Shown: one piece after another, positions 14,636 to 23,086 of the stretch
Numbering within the stretch: the stretch's first letter is position 1
Layout: each line of letters starts with the position of its first letter
DNA from: an uncultured Bacilli bacterium
Lineage (GTDB): Bacteria > Bacillota_I > Bacilli_A > RF39 > UBA660
Reading direction: 5' to 3'
Length of the DNA: 64,000 nt
NCBI GenBank assembly: GCA_934090935.1
Contig: CAKOKD010000001.1
Location: 310,001-374,000, forward strand
The notes under the pieces: model-generated
Seen by the model: the letters and a program-made list of their open reading frames with translations, nothing else
Database searches by the model: none
What the model was told of the DNA's origin: nothing
Translations under genes and position numbers: made by a program

Positions 14636-16750
14636 ATGAAGAAAACGACAATAATGCTAGTTACTGTTTTATTTATGATAATAGGATATGCAGCATATAA
14701 TGCAACTGTAAATATATATGGATTAGGTAAGATATCAGAAAATATAAGTGACTTTAAGGTATATTTAGATAATTTAAAAGTAAATGATACAGAAAATACA
14801 GGAATAAATGATGTAAAAGATGAATTTACAATAGATAATGTAAATGGAAAAATAAGTGTAGATATAGTAAATGATTCAACAGAATATGATACAGAAAGTT
14901 ATCTTGAGTGTGCAAGTATAGTAACACCAGATAAAACTGAATGGAGATTTGATTATACAGGTGCTGAACAAACATTTACAGCACCAATGTCTGGAACATA
15001 TAAGCTTGAGACATGGGGAGCTCAAGGTGGAAGTGTTGGAAACTATACTGGTGGCTATGGGTCATATTCAATAGGTGATTTATATTTAACACAAAATAGT
15101 AAAATTTATATTAATATTGGTGGAGCTGGTACAACTGGAAAATTGGATGCATCATTTGTTGTAACTCCTGGTGGCTATAATGGAGGTGGAATAAATACTT
15201 CAGATGTCTATGGTTATGGAGCTACGGGCGGAGGAGCGACTCATATATCTACAACATCAGGTCTACTTTCAGAAAATGCGAATAATTTATCAAACTTATT
15301 AATCGTATCTGGAGGCGGCGGAGGAAGTGGGCAAGAAAGTGGATTAGGATATTGCTATGGAGGTTCCGCTGGAGGAATATCAAGCACCAAAGGTTATTCT
15401 AATCCAAATCGATATTATGCTCCAGGCGATGTTGGTACTCAAACAACAGGTTTTGCATTTGGTAAAGGCGGAGATTCAAAATCTTGGCTTGGATCCGGTG
15501 GAGCAGGTTTATATGGAGGCTATTCTGGATGTGGAGGCGCGGGAGGCTCGAGTTATATCGGAAACTCACTCTTAACAGAAAAATCAATGTACTGTTATAA
15601 TTGTACTGAATCAACTGAAGAATCAACACGAACTATAAGTACTACATGCACAAGTGCAACACCAACCGAAAACTGTGCAAAACAAGGTAATGGATATGCA
15701 CGTATTACTCTAGTTTCAAGTGACGAAATAGAAAAAATATCAACAGAAGTGGTAACTATAGAAGCCCAAGATAAGAAAAAAGTAACCTTAGAAAATATAA
15801 ATACAGGCAGTTTAACTTGTAAGTTAAAAGTTAATAAATTATCACGAACAACTAAAGAGGAAAAATATATAGGTCCAACAGAATGGACATTTGATTATAC
15901 AGGAAGCGAGCAAACTTTTACAGTACCAATAAGTGGAACATACAAGCTTGAAACATGGGGAGCACAAGGTGGAAATGCTATTTATACAAATTATAGTGGT
16001 ACTGGTGGTAAAGGATCATATGCAGGTGGAGTAATTGAATTTAATGCAAACACAAAAATATATGTTTATGTTGGTGGAAAAGGTACGAATGGCAATAATT
16101 CAAGAGCCGCTACTTTAATTGAGGGTGGTTACAATGGAGGAGGTAACAATCAATCTTTAGATTCTGCATCACCTGCTGGAGGCGGAGCAACCGATATTAG
16201 ATTAACAAATGGATTATGGAATAACTTTGATTCTCTTAAATCTAGAATAATGGTTGCTGGAGCTGGAGGCGGATCTGGAATAGAGAATGTAGGTGCTCCA
16301 GGAGGATTGAATGCTGGAGTCTATGGAACTCTATATGGAGGAAACGGAACTTCAACTTCAGGTGGAGCAGCTGGTACTGGATATAGCCACAATAGTGGAG
16401 CAACAAACGGAACATTTGGAGTTGGTGGAAACGGTGGACGATATATCACAGGAGCTGGAGGTAGTGGTTACTATGGCGGAGGCGGAGGAAATCATTATTC
16501 GCCAGCTACCTCCGGAGGTGGAGGCGGCGGTTCTTCTTTCATCTCAGGACATGACGGATGTGATGCAATATCCGAAAACTCTACAGCATCAAATATAATA
16601 CATACAGGTCAATCTATACATTATAGTGGATATTATTTTACTCAAACTATAATGAAGTCTGGAGACGAAACAATGCCAAGTCATGATGGGAAAAGCACTA
16701 TGACAGGAAATAGTGGTAATGGATACGCACGTATTACGTTAATAAAATAA
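14636..16750 (+). CDS. Surface protein with two glycine-rich (ALK-type) domains
   Basis: 704 aa. An N-terminal hydrophobic signal segment (MKKTTIMLVTVLFMIIGYAA) is followed by a short beta-rich module shared in style with the other poly-G genes. Two tandem glycine-rich domains start near residues 101 and 415; both contain the repeated signature FDYTG.EQTF..P.SGTYKLE and WGAQGG, typical of the Pfam Gly_rich family also found in receptor ALK. A Cys-containing segment separates them. Adhesion or ligand binding is likely but unproven. The gene is preceded by poly-G cassette 1 and toxin-antitoxin copy B. Codons end mostly in A, unlike the housekeeping genes around it. Confidence 0.8.
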   Translation: MKKTTIMLVTVLFMIIGYAAYNATVNIYGLGKISENISDFKVYLDNLKVNDTENTGINDVKDEFTIDNVNGKISVDIVNDSTEYDTESYLECASIVTPDKTEWRFDYTGAEQTFTAPMSGTYKLETWGAQGGSVGNYTGGYGSYSIGDLYLTQNSKIYINIGGAGTTGKLDASFVVTPGGYNGGGINTSDVYGYGATGGGATHISTTSGLLSENANNLSNLLIVSGGGGGSGQESGLGYCYGGSAGGISSTKGYSNPNRYYAPGDVGTQTTGFAFGKGGDSKSWLGSGGAGLYGGYSGCGGAGGSSYIGNSLLTEKSMYCYNCTESTEESTRTISTTCTSATPTENCAKQGNGYARITLVSSDEIEKISTEVVTIEAQDKKKVTLENINTGSLTCKLKVNKLSRTTKEEKYIGPTEWTFDYTGSEQTFTVPISGTYKLETWGAQGGNAIYTNYSGTGGKGSYAGGVIEFNANTKIYVYVGGKGTNGNNSRAATLIEGGYNGGGNNQSLDSASPAGGGATDIRLTNGLWNNFDSLKSRIMVAGAGGGSGIENVGAPGGLNAGVYGTLYGGNGTSTSGGAAGTGYSHNSGATNGTFGVGGNGGRYITGAGGSGYYGGGGGNHYSPATSGGGGGGSSFISGHDGCDAISENSTASNIIHTGQSIHYSGYYFTQTIMKSGDETMPSHDGKSTMTGNSGNGYARITLIK

Positions 16751-16771
16751 ATAAAATATTATTCCTCTTTT

Positions 16772-16778
16772 TTCGACA
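16772..16778 (-). promoter_or_regulatory. Possible Spo0A box
   Basis: TTCGACA here is the complement of the 0A box TGTCGAA, in the leader of the TPR gene at 16830. Several such 7-mers are expected by chance in a window of this size, so this is weak. Confidence 0.25.
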
Positions 16779-16829
16779 AATTTTTCTCTTTTCTATTGGT
16801 AGAATAACTTTAAGAAATGAGGAAAAAAT

Positions 16830-17330
16830 ATGTATGGAATTTTAAAAAATATAGAAAGCTTTGAATATTATAAAACTGTTAAATTATTGGATCTTATTGG
16901 TAAAGAAGATAAATTATGTCAAGATGTTTTAGATCGAAGAATTAAAGAATTGGTTAGAATATCAAGTTCTTATGAACAATATATCAATGATATGAACTTA
17001 ATTAAAGAAACAGCTCAAAAGCTTATAAATGATAATTATTTAGAAGATGCATTAAATGTTTTTTTGAGTGCTTATCAAACATTTAAATATGTAGATTTAT
17101 TATATTATGCAGGAAAAACTTGCTATTTACTTGGCGATATCAATAGTTCTATTGAATATTTCAGACGCTATATCATGTTTGGAGGCTACTTAAAACTTGA
17201 TAAGGTTTATTATTATCTATCTTTAAGTTATAAGGACAAGAATTATGAAAGTGAAAGATTCTTGAATTTATCTAAAAGATATAATGATTTGTATGGAAAA
17301 CATTATTATGATTTTAAATATAACCATTAA
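16830..17330 (+). CDS. TPR-repeat protein
   Basis: 166 aa, soluble and helical. The C-terminal half shows two tetratricopeptide-like helix pairs (around YLEDALNVFLSAYQTF and DINSSIEYFRRYI). TPR proteins serve as protein-protein scaffolds; no partner is indicated. The gene stands alone, converging on the HIT gene with a bidirectional terminator between them. Confidence 0.7.
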   Translation: MYGILKNIESFEYYKTVKLLDLIGKEDKLCQDVLDRRIKELVRISSSYEQYINDMNLIKETAQKLINDNYLEDALNVFLSAYQTFKYVDLLYYAGKTCYLLGDINSSIEYFRRYIMFGGYLKLDKVYYYLSLSYKDKNYESERFLNLSKRYNDLYGKHYYDFKYNH

Positions 17331-17357
17331 AAAAACTAAAAGAAATTTTAGTTTTTT
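17329..17357. terminator. Bidirectional terminator between TPR and HIT genes
   Basis: AAAAAACTAAAA and TTTTAGTTTTTT flank a 4-nt loop, giving a T-run in both directions. It overlaps the stop codons of both convergent genes. Confidence 0.8.
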
Positions 17358-17722
17358 AGTGTATTAAAAGTTTCTTCTACATCAGAAATATCCGAATCGT
17401 CTTTATATATTGGCAATATATGAAGATGAAAGTGTTTTACTTCTTGGCATATTCCATGATTTGTTATAAGTCTAATTCCATCACAGTTCATCTTTTTATA
17501 TAAAAGTTCGCTCATTTTTTTAGCAACTTCATTTATGTGAAGTAAAGTTTTGTCATCAAGTGTATAGAAGTCACTTATATGCGTCTTAGGAACAATTAAC
17601 ATATGACCATTTTCTTTAGGGTTTACGTCAAGAAAAACTTTAACTATTTCATCCTCATACAATGTATATGAAGGGATATCATTATTTATTATTTTACAAA
17701 AAATACAATCTTTCAATTTCAT
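17348..17722 (-). CDS. HIT-family nucleotide hydrolase
   Basis: 124 aa. It has CxxC (CIFCKI) at the N-terminus and the histidine triad HFHLHILP near residue 95. Proteins of this length hydrolyse AMP derivatives such as AMP-lysine or dinucleoside polyphosphates. The C-terminal acidic tail is short. I take the ATG at 17722 as start; the in-frame TTG/GTG just upstream would leave no room for the SD sequence. Confidence 0.9.
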   Translation of the reverse strand: MKLKDCIFCKIINNDIPSYTLYEDEIVKVFLDVNPKENGHMLIVPKTHISDFYTLDDKTLLHINEVAKKMSELLYKKMNCDGIRLITNHGICQEVKHFHLHILPIYKDDSDISDVEETFNTLKN

Positions 17723-17757
17723 CACCAATATTAGTATACAATTTTTTACAATTCTTG

Positions 17758-17766
17758 CATAGACTA
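17758..17766 (+). promoter_or_regulatory. Possible SigE/SigK-type -10 element of cotE
   Basis: CATAGACTA fits the mother-cell sigma -10 pattern CATANNNTA and lies 18 bp before the cotE start. An AC dinucleotide lies upstream but at 18 bp rather than 16, so the assignment is tentative. Confidence 0.35.
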
Positions 17767-17783
17767 AATTAGGAGGTATGATT

Positions 17784-18299
17784 ATGGCCTATTACAAAGA
17801 GATTGTAACTAAAGCCGTTATTGGAAAGGGTAAAAAAACAAAAAGTGAAGAATATGTTATAACAACGGATGAAAAAATTGACAATGTACTTGGATGTTGG
17901 GTAATAAATCATAATTTTAGAGGATCTATTGTGAATAATTCTATCATCGTAAATGGAAGTTATGATGTTAATATCTGGTATTCTTATAACAATAATACTA
18001 AGACGAATGTTATGATTAAAAAATTTAATTATGAATACCCTATGAATGTTAGTTTAAAAGAAAATTCATCCCTAACTAAGGATTCAGAGATTATTGTAAG
18101 GACGCTTTCTCAACCAAGTGTAGTTGATGTTAATATAGATGGACTTGATATCCATTTAACAATCGAAAAGCAATTAGGAGTAGAAGTTATTGGTGATACA
18201 ACCGTAAGAGTAAGTGTTGAAGACACATTTGATGATTATGAAGAAATCGAAGAAAATACGATGGACGAAATCGATGTTACTGATGATTATTTAAAATAA
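17784..18299 (+). CDS. cotE: Outer spore coat morphogenetic protein CotE
   Basis: CotE assembles the outer coat on the mother-cell side of the spore. The 171-aa product has the family hallmarks: YYKEIVTKAVIGKGKK at the start, LGCWVINHNFRG, and NIWYSYNNNTKT, then an acidic C-terminal tail (EEIEENTMDEIDVTDDY). Length agrees with B. subtilis CotE (181 aa). AGGAGG at 17771-17776 supports the ATG at 17784. With sigG and cse60 in the same window this argues for real sporulation ability. Confidence 0.93.
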   Translation: MAYYKEIVTKAVIGKGKKTKSEEYVITTDEKIDNVLGCWVINHNFRGSIVNNSIIVNGSYDVNIWYSYNNNTKTNVMIKKFNYEYPMNVSLKENSSLTKDSEIIVRTLSQPSVVDVNIDGLDIHLTIEKQLGVEVIGDTTVRVSVEDTFDDYEEIEENTMDEIDVTDDYLK

Positions 18300-18301
18300 A
18301 T

Positions 18302-18330
18302 TTGAAAAAATAAACATTTTTTTGTATACT
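18302..18330 (+). promoter_or_regulatory. Vegetative promoter
   Basis: TTGAAA at 18302-18307 and TATACT at 18325-18330 with 17-bp spacing, directly before the gene at 18350. Confidence 0.65.
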
Positions 18331-18349
18331 TATAATAGAGGTGGCAATG

Positions 18350-18871
18350 ATGGAGATTAAGGATGAATCTGGAAAAACATTTGAAATCGATGCAAGAGAG
18401 ATTATGGATGTAGACTATAATAAAACATATGCTAAGTGTTATTACTCAAAAAGTAGAAGTGAAGAGGTTGAAATTGCAGATGGCTCTTTACAATCTGTAC
18501 TTATGAGTTGTTCTTATCCTAATGATATCCAAAAATTTCAAATATATAATAAAAGACATATATTAATAGATGATATAGATTTATGGATTCCATGTAATCA
18601 AGGTGTTTTTGTTTATAATGGTGAAAAAATAAATGCACTACGATACTATAGCCTTCATAATGAAGCATTACCAATAGGCGAATTTGATCCCGATTTAGGA
18701 AGAGAAATAACATTTAACGATTTATGTTCTCAAACTTATGTTGTTTATAAAGATGGAACAGTTGATAAAAATCCAAGTGCAGCTATGATAACTATTTCTG
18801 AATTGATAAAGCTATATGGAAAACAAAGTCAAATGGAGGTTGAACAAGATAAACCTAAAATGAGCCCTTAG
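18350..18871 (+). CDS. Hypothetical protein, 173 aa
   Basis: A soluble, beta-rich acidic protein without signal or membrane segment. Segments such as SLQSVLMSCSYPNDIQ and YVVYKDGTVDKNPS are distinctive, but I do not recognise the family. The ATG at 18350 follows AGAGGTGG with 5-nt spacing; an ATG one codon earlier is too close. The terminator hairpin overlaps the end of the gene. Confidence 0.7.
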   Translation: MEIKDESGKTFEIDAREIMDVDYNKTYAKCYYSKSRSEEVEIADGSLQSVLMSCSYPNDIQKFQIYNKRHILIDDIDLWIPCNQGVFVYNGEKINALRYYSLHNEALPIGEFDPDLGREITFNDLCSQTYVVYKDGTVDKNPSAAMITISELIKLYGKQSQMEVEQDKPKMSP

Positions 18872-18885
18872 GCTTTTTTTTTTAA
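18852..18885 (+). terminator. Rho-independent terminator overlapping the stop codon
   Basis: CCTAA pairs with TTAGG, and alternatively AGCC with GGCT, followed by ten T. The stem lies partly in the last codons of the upstream gene. Confidence 0.65.
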
Positions 18886-18948
18886 TCTTTTTATGTTATA
18901 ATGTTCTCACGCGAAATACTTTTTTAATTTAATTAGGAGATGAATTTA

Positions 18949-20583
18949 ATGAGTAAAATTAAAATATTTGGGCTTGGTGGCCTAAATGAAATAGGTAAAA
19001 ATACCTATGTAATAGAAATAGATGGTAAAATTTTTATAATGGATGCCGGTATAAAATATGCAAATGATTCTATGTATGGAATCGATTATATTTTACCTAA
19101 CTATAAATATTTAGAAGACAATAAAGAAAGAATGGTTGGTGTTTTTTTAACACATGCACATCAAGAAAATATGGGTGGTGTTTTCGATTTAGTAGAACAT
19201 CTACCTAAAATTAAAGTTTATGCAACAAAATATACAAAAGAGTTATTATTGATGAATGGTATGAAAGAAAAGAACATTGTTGATGTTGTTGCTAATCATA
19301 AAATTGGCTTTAAAAACGTTTCAGTATTTCCAATAAATGTAAGTCATTCAGTTCCTGATGCTGTTATGTATGTTATAAATACTCATGATGGAGCAATTGT
19401 TTATACAGGGGACTTTATAATAGATCCAACTATGAGTGGAGCTTATTCCATGGATTTAGGAAAAATTGCTTATGTTGGTAAACAAGGTGTTTTATGTTTA
19501 ATGGCTGAATCTGTTTTTTCAGAAAGAAAGGGACATACTTCTCCACACCATAGATTAACTAACTGGTTTAAGGATACTTTTAATCATGCGGATGGAAGAA
19601 TTATTATTACGACTCTTCCTGTACATTTACATACGATTCAAGAGATATTTGATGCAGCTAAAAATATGCATAAAAAGATTGTTGTTATGGGGAAAAGACT
19701 TCAAAATATTATAAATATGGCGATGAAAAACGGTTATTTGAATGTTTTACCTAGTATACTTGGAGATTTAAACGATATCGATTCAGATAATTCCATTTTA
19801 CTTGTTTGTGATGATCGTGAAAGACCTTATGCAACAGTTGATAAGATTGTTAATGGAAACGATAAATTTATCACTTTAAAACCTACGGATACAGTTGCAT
19901 TTGCAGAGCCTAAATATGATGCAACTGAAAAAACTTTTGTTGGTATTCAAGATGAGATAGCTATGATGGGAGCAAATGTTGTTACTTTACCTAATACGTA
20001 TACGATTTTACATCATGCTAGTCAAGAAGATTTGATGATTATGTTAAATCTTGTTAATCCTAAGTATTATATGCCTGTTAAGGGTGAATATAGATCAATG
20101 GTTAATAATGCTAATCTAGCAACAGAACTTGGTATGAAGCCAGAAAATATTTTATTGAAACAAAACGGTGATGTTGTAGAGTTTGTTGATGGAGTTTTAC
20201 AGGATAAATTTGAGACTATCAAAGTTGATGATGTTTTAATCGATGGAAAAAGCAGTGATGATGTCGGTGAACTTGTTATTAAAGATAGAGAAATGCTTGG
20301 TGAAAATGGTATTATGCTAATAAGTGCCACTTTAGATAAACAAACAAAGAGAATTCTTGTTGGTCCTGAAGTTACTACTCGTGGATTTATTTATGTTAAA
20401 GATTCTTATGATATGATTGAAGAAATAAAGCGAATTGCTGTTAATATAATTGAGAATAATACAACACCAACTTATGTTGATTATAATCAAATTAAAAATG
20501 AAATCAGAGAAGAACTAAGCAAGTATTTCTTAAATGAAACAGAAACTAAACCAATGATTATTGCTGTTATTCAAGAGGTATAA
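18949..20583 (+). CDS. RNase J family protein with altered metal motif (RNase J2-like)
   Basis: RNase J enzymes are metallo-beta-lactamase/beta-CASP ribonucleases of RNA decay and rRNA processing. The 544-aa product has the full family layout, but the canonical HxHxDH is HAHQEN at residues 69-74: both first histidines remain, while Asp is Glu and the last His is Asn. Later motifs such as YTGDFIID and SGHASQ-equivalent HHASQED are recognisable. This pattern suggests the low-activity J2 partner of a J1/J2 pair. The ATG at 18949 follows AGGAG with 9-nt spacing. A 42-aa gene follows 3 nt downstream. Confidence 0.85.
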   Translation: MSKIKIFGLGGLNEIGKNTYVIEIDGKIFIMDAGIKYANDSMYGIDYILPNYKYLEDNKERMVGVFLTHAHQENMGGVFDLVEHLPKIKVYATKYTKELLLMNGMKEKNIVDVVANHKIGFKNVSVFPINVSHSVPDAVMYVINTHDGAIVYTGDFIIDPTMSGAYSMDLGKIAYVGKQGVLCLMAESVFSERKGHTSPHHRLTNWFKDTFNHADGRIIITTLPVHLHTIQEIFDAAKNMHKKIVVMGKRLQNIINMAMKNGYLNVLPSILGDLNDIDSDNSILLVCDDRERPYATVDKIVNGNDKFITLKPTDTVAFAEPKYDATEKTFVGIQDEIAMMGANVVTLPNTYTILHHASQEDLMIMLNLVNPKYYMPVKGEYRSMVNNANLATELGMKPENILLKQNGDVVEFVDGVLQDKFETIKVDDVLIDGKSSDDVGELVIKDREMLGENGIMLISATLDKQTKRILVGPEVTTRGFIYVKDSYDMIEEIKRIAVNIIENNTTPTYVDYNQIKNEIREELSKYFLNETETKPMIIAVIQEV

Positions 20584-20586
20584 TTT

Positions 20587-20715
20587 ATGGGATATAAAGT
20601 AAATACTAATAAGAATTTAGTTGAAGAAGAATTAATGAAAAAATTGATGGAATGTGGTATTGAAATCACTTATCCAGAAGAAAAGGATGATAAGAAAGAA
20701 ACTAAGAAAAAATAG
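20587..20715 (+). CDS. Small hypothetical protein, 42 aa
   Basis: A lysine- and glutamate-rich peptide starting MGYKVNTNKNLVEEEL and ending in a charged tail ETKKK. It starts 3 nt after the RNase J-like gene stop and ends within the terminator hairpin, so it is co-transcribed. No homologue is recognised. The clear coding periodicity and placement support it. Confidence 0.6.
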   Translation: MGYKVNTNKNLVEEELMKKLMECGIEITYPEEKDDKKETKKK

Positions 20716-20731
20716 TTTCTTTTCTTTTTTT
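20695..20731 (+). terminator. Rho-independent terminator
   Basis: AAAGAAACTA pairs with TAGTTTCTTT, followed by a T-run. It overlaps the end of the 42-aa gene. Confidence 0.8.
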
Positions 20732-20834
20732 GAAGAAAAACAAATATTTAACGTTATATATATTGGTAGGAGGTATTTAACAATTGATTTAAAAAATAAA
20801 ATAATATAAAATATAAGTTAAGGAAGTGAGACTC

Positions 20835-22115
20835 ATGAAAAATAGTTTGTTACCAGCTGATACATATACAATTATCAATCAAACTATTTTGACTGAAGTT
20901 GATAAAAAAATAATTATTTCTTTATATGAACCAATTATTGGTCCAATAGCTGTAAGTCTTTATTTAACTCTTTGGGCTGATTTAGATAAACTTGAGTTAA
21001 TGAGTAAAGATTTTACACATCATCATTTGATGACTATTTTAAAAACTAAGTTAGTCGATATTGAAAACGCTAGAAAAAGTTTGGAAGCTGTTGGTTTATT
21101 AAAAAGCTATATTAAAAGAAATGATAATATAAATGAATATTTATATGAACTATATTCTCCTTTAAGTGCTAGTGAGTTTTTAAATCATCCGGTTTTGAGT
21201 ATTTTACTTTTAAATAACATTGGAGAAAATGAATATAATATCATTTTAAATAATTATAAAAGGCATAATTTTAGTAAAAGTGATTATGAAGAAATTACTT
21301 CAAGTATGAATGAAACATTTAAATCGGTTAATGAAAGTATTTATGAAGAAAATATAAGAAGTGTTAAAAAGTTGGGAGTTAATATTGAATCTTCTATTGA
21401 TTTTGAACTTTTAGAATCGACTTTACCAAAAGGATTGGTTACAAGTAAGACTTTCAACAAAAAAACTAGAGATTTAATTAATCAATTGGCATTTATTTAT
21501 AATATTGATTCCATTAAAATGAGTGAAATAATTAGACTTGTTATTGATGAATATGGAATAATTAATAAAGATAAACTTAGAATAGCAACTAGAAAAAATT
21601 ATGAGTATAACAATAATGGAAGTTTACCAACTATTGTTTATAGGACTCAACCTGAGTATTTAAAAAGTCCAAGTGGAGATCTTTCTAATAGGGGTAAAAT
21701 GATTCATGTATTTGAAAATACTAAACCTTATGATTTCTTAAAAAGTAAAAATAAAGGTATTAAACCAACTAGTCGTGATTTAAAATTGCTTGAACATTTA
21801 GCTGTTGATTTTGATTTACCTCCTGGAGTTATTAATGTTCTTGTGGATTATGCTCTACTTGTTAATAATGGTAAGCTTAATTCGGCATATTTAGAAACCA
21901 TAGCAGGAGATTGGTCAAGAAGAAATGTTAAGACAGTTGAAGATGCGATGAGTATTGCTGAAAAAGGGCATAAGAAAAATGTTAAGGTAGTAAAAGAGAT
22001 TACTAAGAAGGATGTTTTAAATGTACCTGCTTGGATGGATAAAGATAATAAAAGCGAGGAAATGAGTGAAGAAGAACTTGCAGAACTTGAAAGTATGTTT
22101 GAAGAATTTAGGTGA
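20835..22115 (+). CDS. dnaB: Replication initiation and helicase-loading protein DnaB
   Basis: DnaB of Firmicutes works with DnaD and DnaI to load the replicative helicase. The 426-aa product has an N-terminal winged-helix region (EVDKKIIISLYEPIIGPIAV is characteristic) and a C-terminal DnaB_2/DnaD-like region with PPGVINVLVDYAL and WSRRNVKTVEDAM, then an acidic tail. It overlaps the first bases upstream of dnaI, forming the classic dnaB-dnaI pair. AAGGAAGTGAG supports the ATG at 20835. Confidence 0.92.
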   Translation: MKNSLLPADTYTIINQTILTEVDKKIIISLYEPIIGPIAVSLYLTLWADLDKLELMSKDFTHHHLMTILKTKLVDIENARKSLEAVGLLKSYIKRNDNINEYLYELYSPLSASEFLNHPVLSILLLNNIGENEYNIILNNYKRHNFSKSDYEEITSSMNETFKSVNESIYEENIRSVKKLGVNIESSIDFELLESTLPKGLVTSKTFNKKTRDLINQLAFIYNIDSIKMSEIIRLVIDEYGIINKDKLRIATRKNYEYNNNGSLPTIVYRTQPEYLKSPSGDLSNRGKMIHVFENTKPYDFLKSKNKGIKPTSRDLKLLEHLAVDFDLPPGVINVLVDYALLVNNGKLNSAYLETIAGDWSRRNVKTVEDAMSIAEKGHKKNVKVVKEITKKDVLNVPAWMDKDNKSEEMSEEELAELESMFEEFR

Positions 22116-22120
22116 TAATA

Positions 22121-23029
22121 ATGGAAAAATTAAGTGAACTTACAAAGGTTGATAAAGATAAACTTGATCGAGAACTTTTAAAAAGCTATGTTGAAGCATG
22201 TAAAGATGAAGACTTTAAAAAAATGATAAAAAAGTTGGATATAAGTGAAGATGTAGCTATAAAGTATACAACTAAACTTGAACGTACTAGTAAAGAACTT
22301 AAAAACTGTAGTAAATGTAAAGGTGTTTTGGAATGTAAAAATGCGGTTAATGGATGTGTATATTTTCCTAAAAGTGTTGGTAATCGTCTTAACTTTGATT
22401 ATGTAGAATGTAAATTTAAACGTGAATATGAAAAAAAGGAACTTTTAAAAACTGAATGCTTCAGTGAGCCATTAAGTATTAAAAATGCTTCAATGAAAGA
22501 TATTGATTTAACCGACAAAAAAAGAAAAGATGTTATTAAGTGGATAAATAATTTCTATAAAGAATATCAAAAGGATAAAAATATCAAAGGTTTATACCTT
22601 CATGGTTCATTTGGATCTGGCAAAAGCTATTTAATTGCTGCTTTATTTAATGAACTATCAAAACTTGGTGTTAAATCTATCATAGTTTGTTATCCAGAAC
22701 TTTTAAGAAGTTTAAAAGAATCCTTTAATGATGATTTTGAAGATCGAATGTATAAACTTAAAACAACGGATTTGCTTCTTATTGATGACATCGGTGCCGA
22801 AAGCGTAAGTCCTTGGAGTAGAGATGAAATTTTAGGAACTATTTTACAATATAGAATGGATGCTAAGATACCGACGTTTTTTACATCTAACTTGAATAAA
22901 GAGGAACTGATTAGTCATCTTGCTTATACTAAAAATGGTGTTGATATGGTTAAAGCAAAAAGAATTATTGAAAGAATTAATCAACTAACTGCTGATATGG
23001 AACTTATAAGTGAAAATAGAAGAAAATAA
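22121..23029 (+). CDS. dnaI: Primosomal helicase loader DnaI
   Basis: An AAA+ ATPase that loads the hexameric helicase. The N-terminal region contains Cys ligands (NCSKCKGVLECKNAVNGC) of the known zinc-binding domain. The C-terminal ATPase has Walker A GSFGSGKSYL near residue 163, Walker B LLLIDDIGAE, and sensor and arginine-finger regions. At 302 aa it is full length. The ATG at 22121 lies 5 nt after the dnaB stop within a GGTGATAATAATG context, consistent with coupled translation. Confidence 0.93.
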   Translation: MEKLSELTKVDKDKLDRELLKSYVEACKDEDFKKMIKKLDISEDVAIKYTTKLERTSKELKNCSKCKGVLECKNAVNGCVYFPKSVGNRLNFDYVECKFKREYEKKELLKTECFSEPLSIKNASMKDIDLTDKKRKDVIKWINNFYKEYQKDKNIKGLYLHGSFGSGKSYLIAALFNELSKLGVKSIIVCYPELLRSLKESFNDDFEDRMYKLKTTDLLLIDDIGAESVSPWSRDEILGTILQYRMDAKIPTFFTSNLNKEELISHLAYTKNGVDMVKAKRIIERINQLTADMELISENRRK

Positions 23030-23034
23030 ATTTC

Positions 23035-23063
23035 TTGAAAAGTTTTATTTAATATCTTATAAT
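23035..23063 (+). promoter_or_regulatory. Promoter of the pilus-region gene block
   Basis: TTGAAA at 23035-23040 and TATAAT at 23058-23063 with 17-bp spacing, 23 bp before the ATG at 23087. Confidence 0.7.
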
Positions 23064-23086
23064 TAATATAGAAACGTGGTGCGAGA

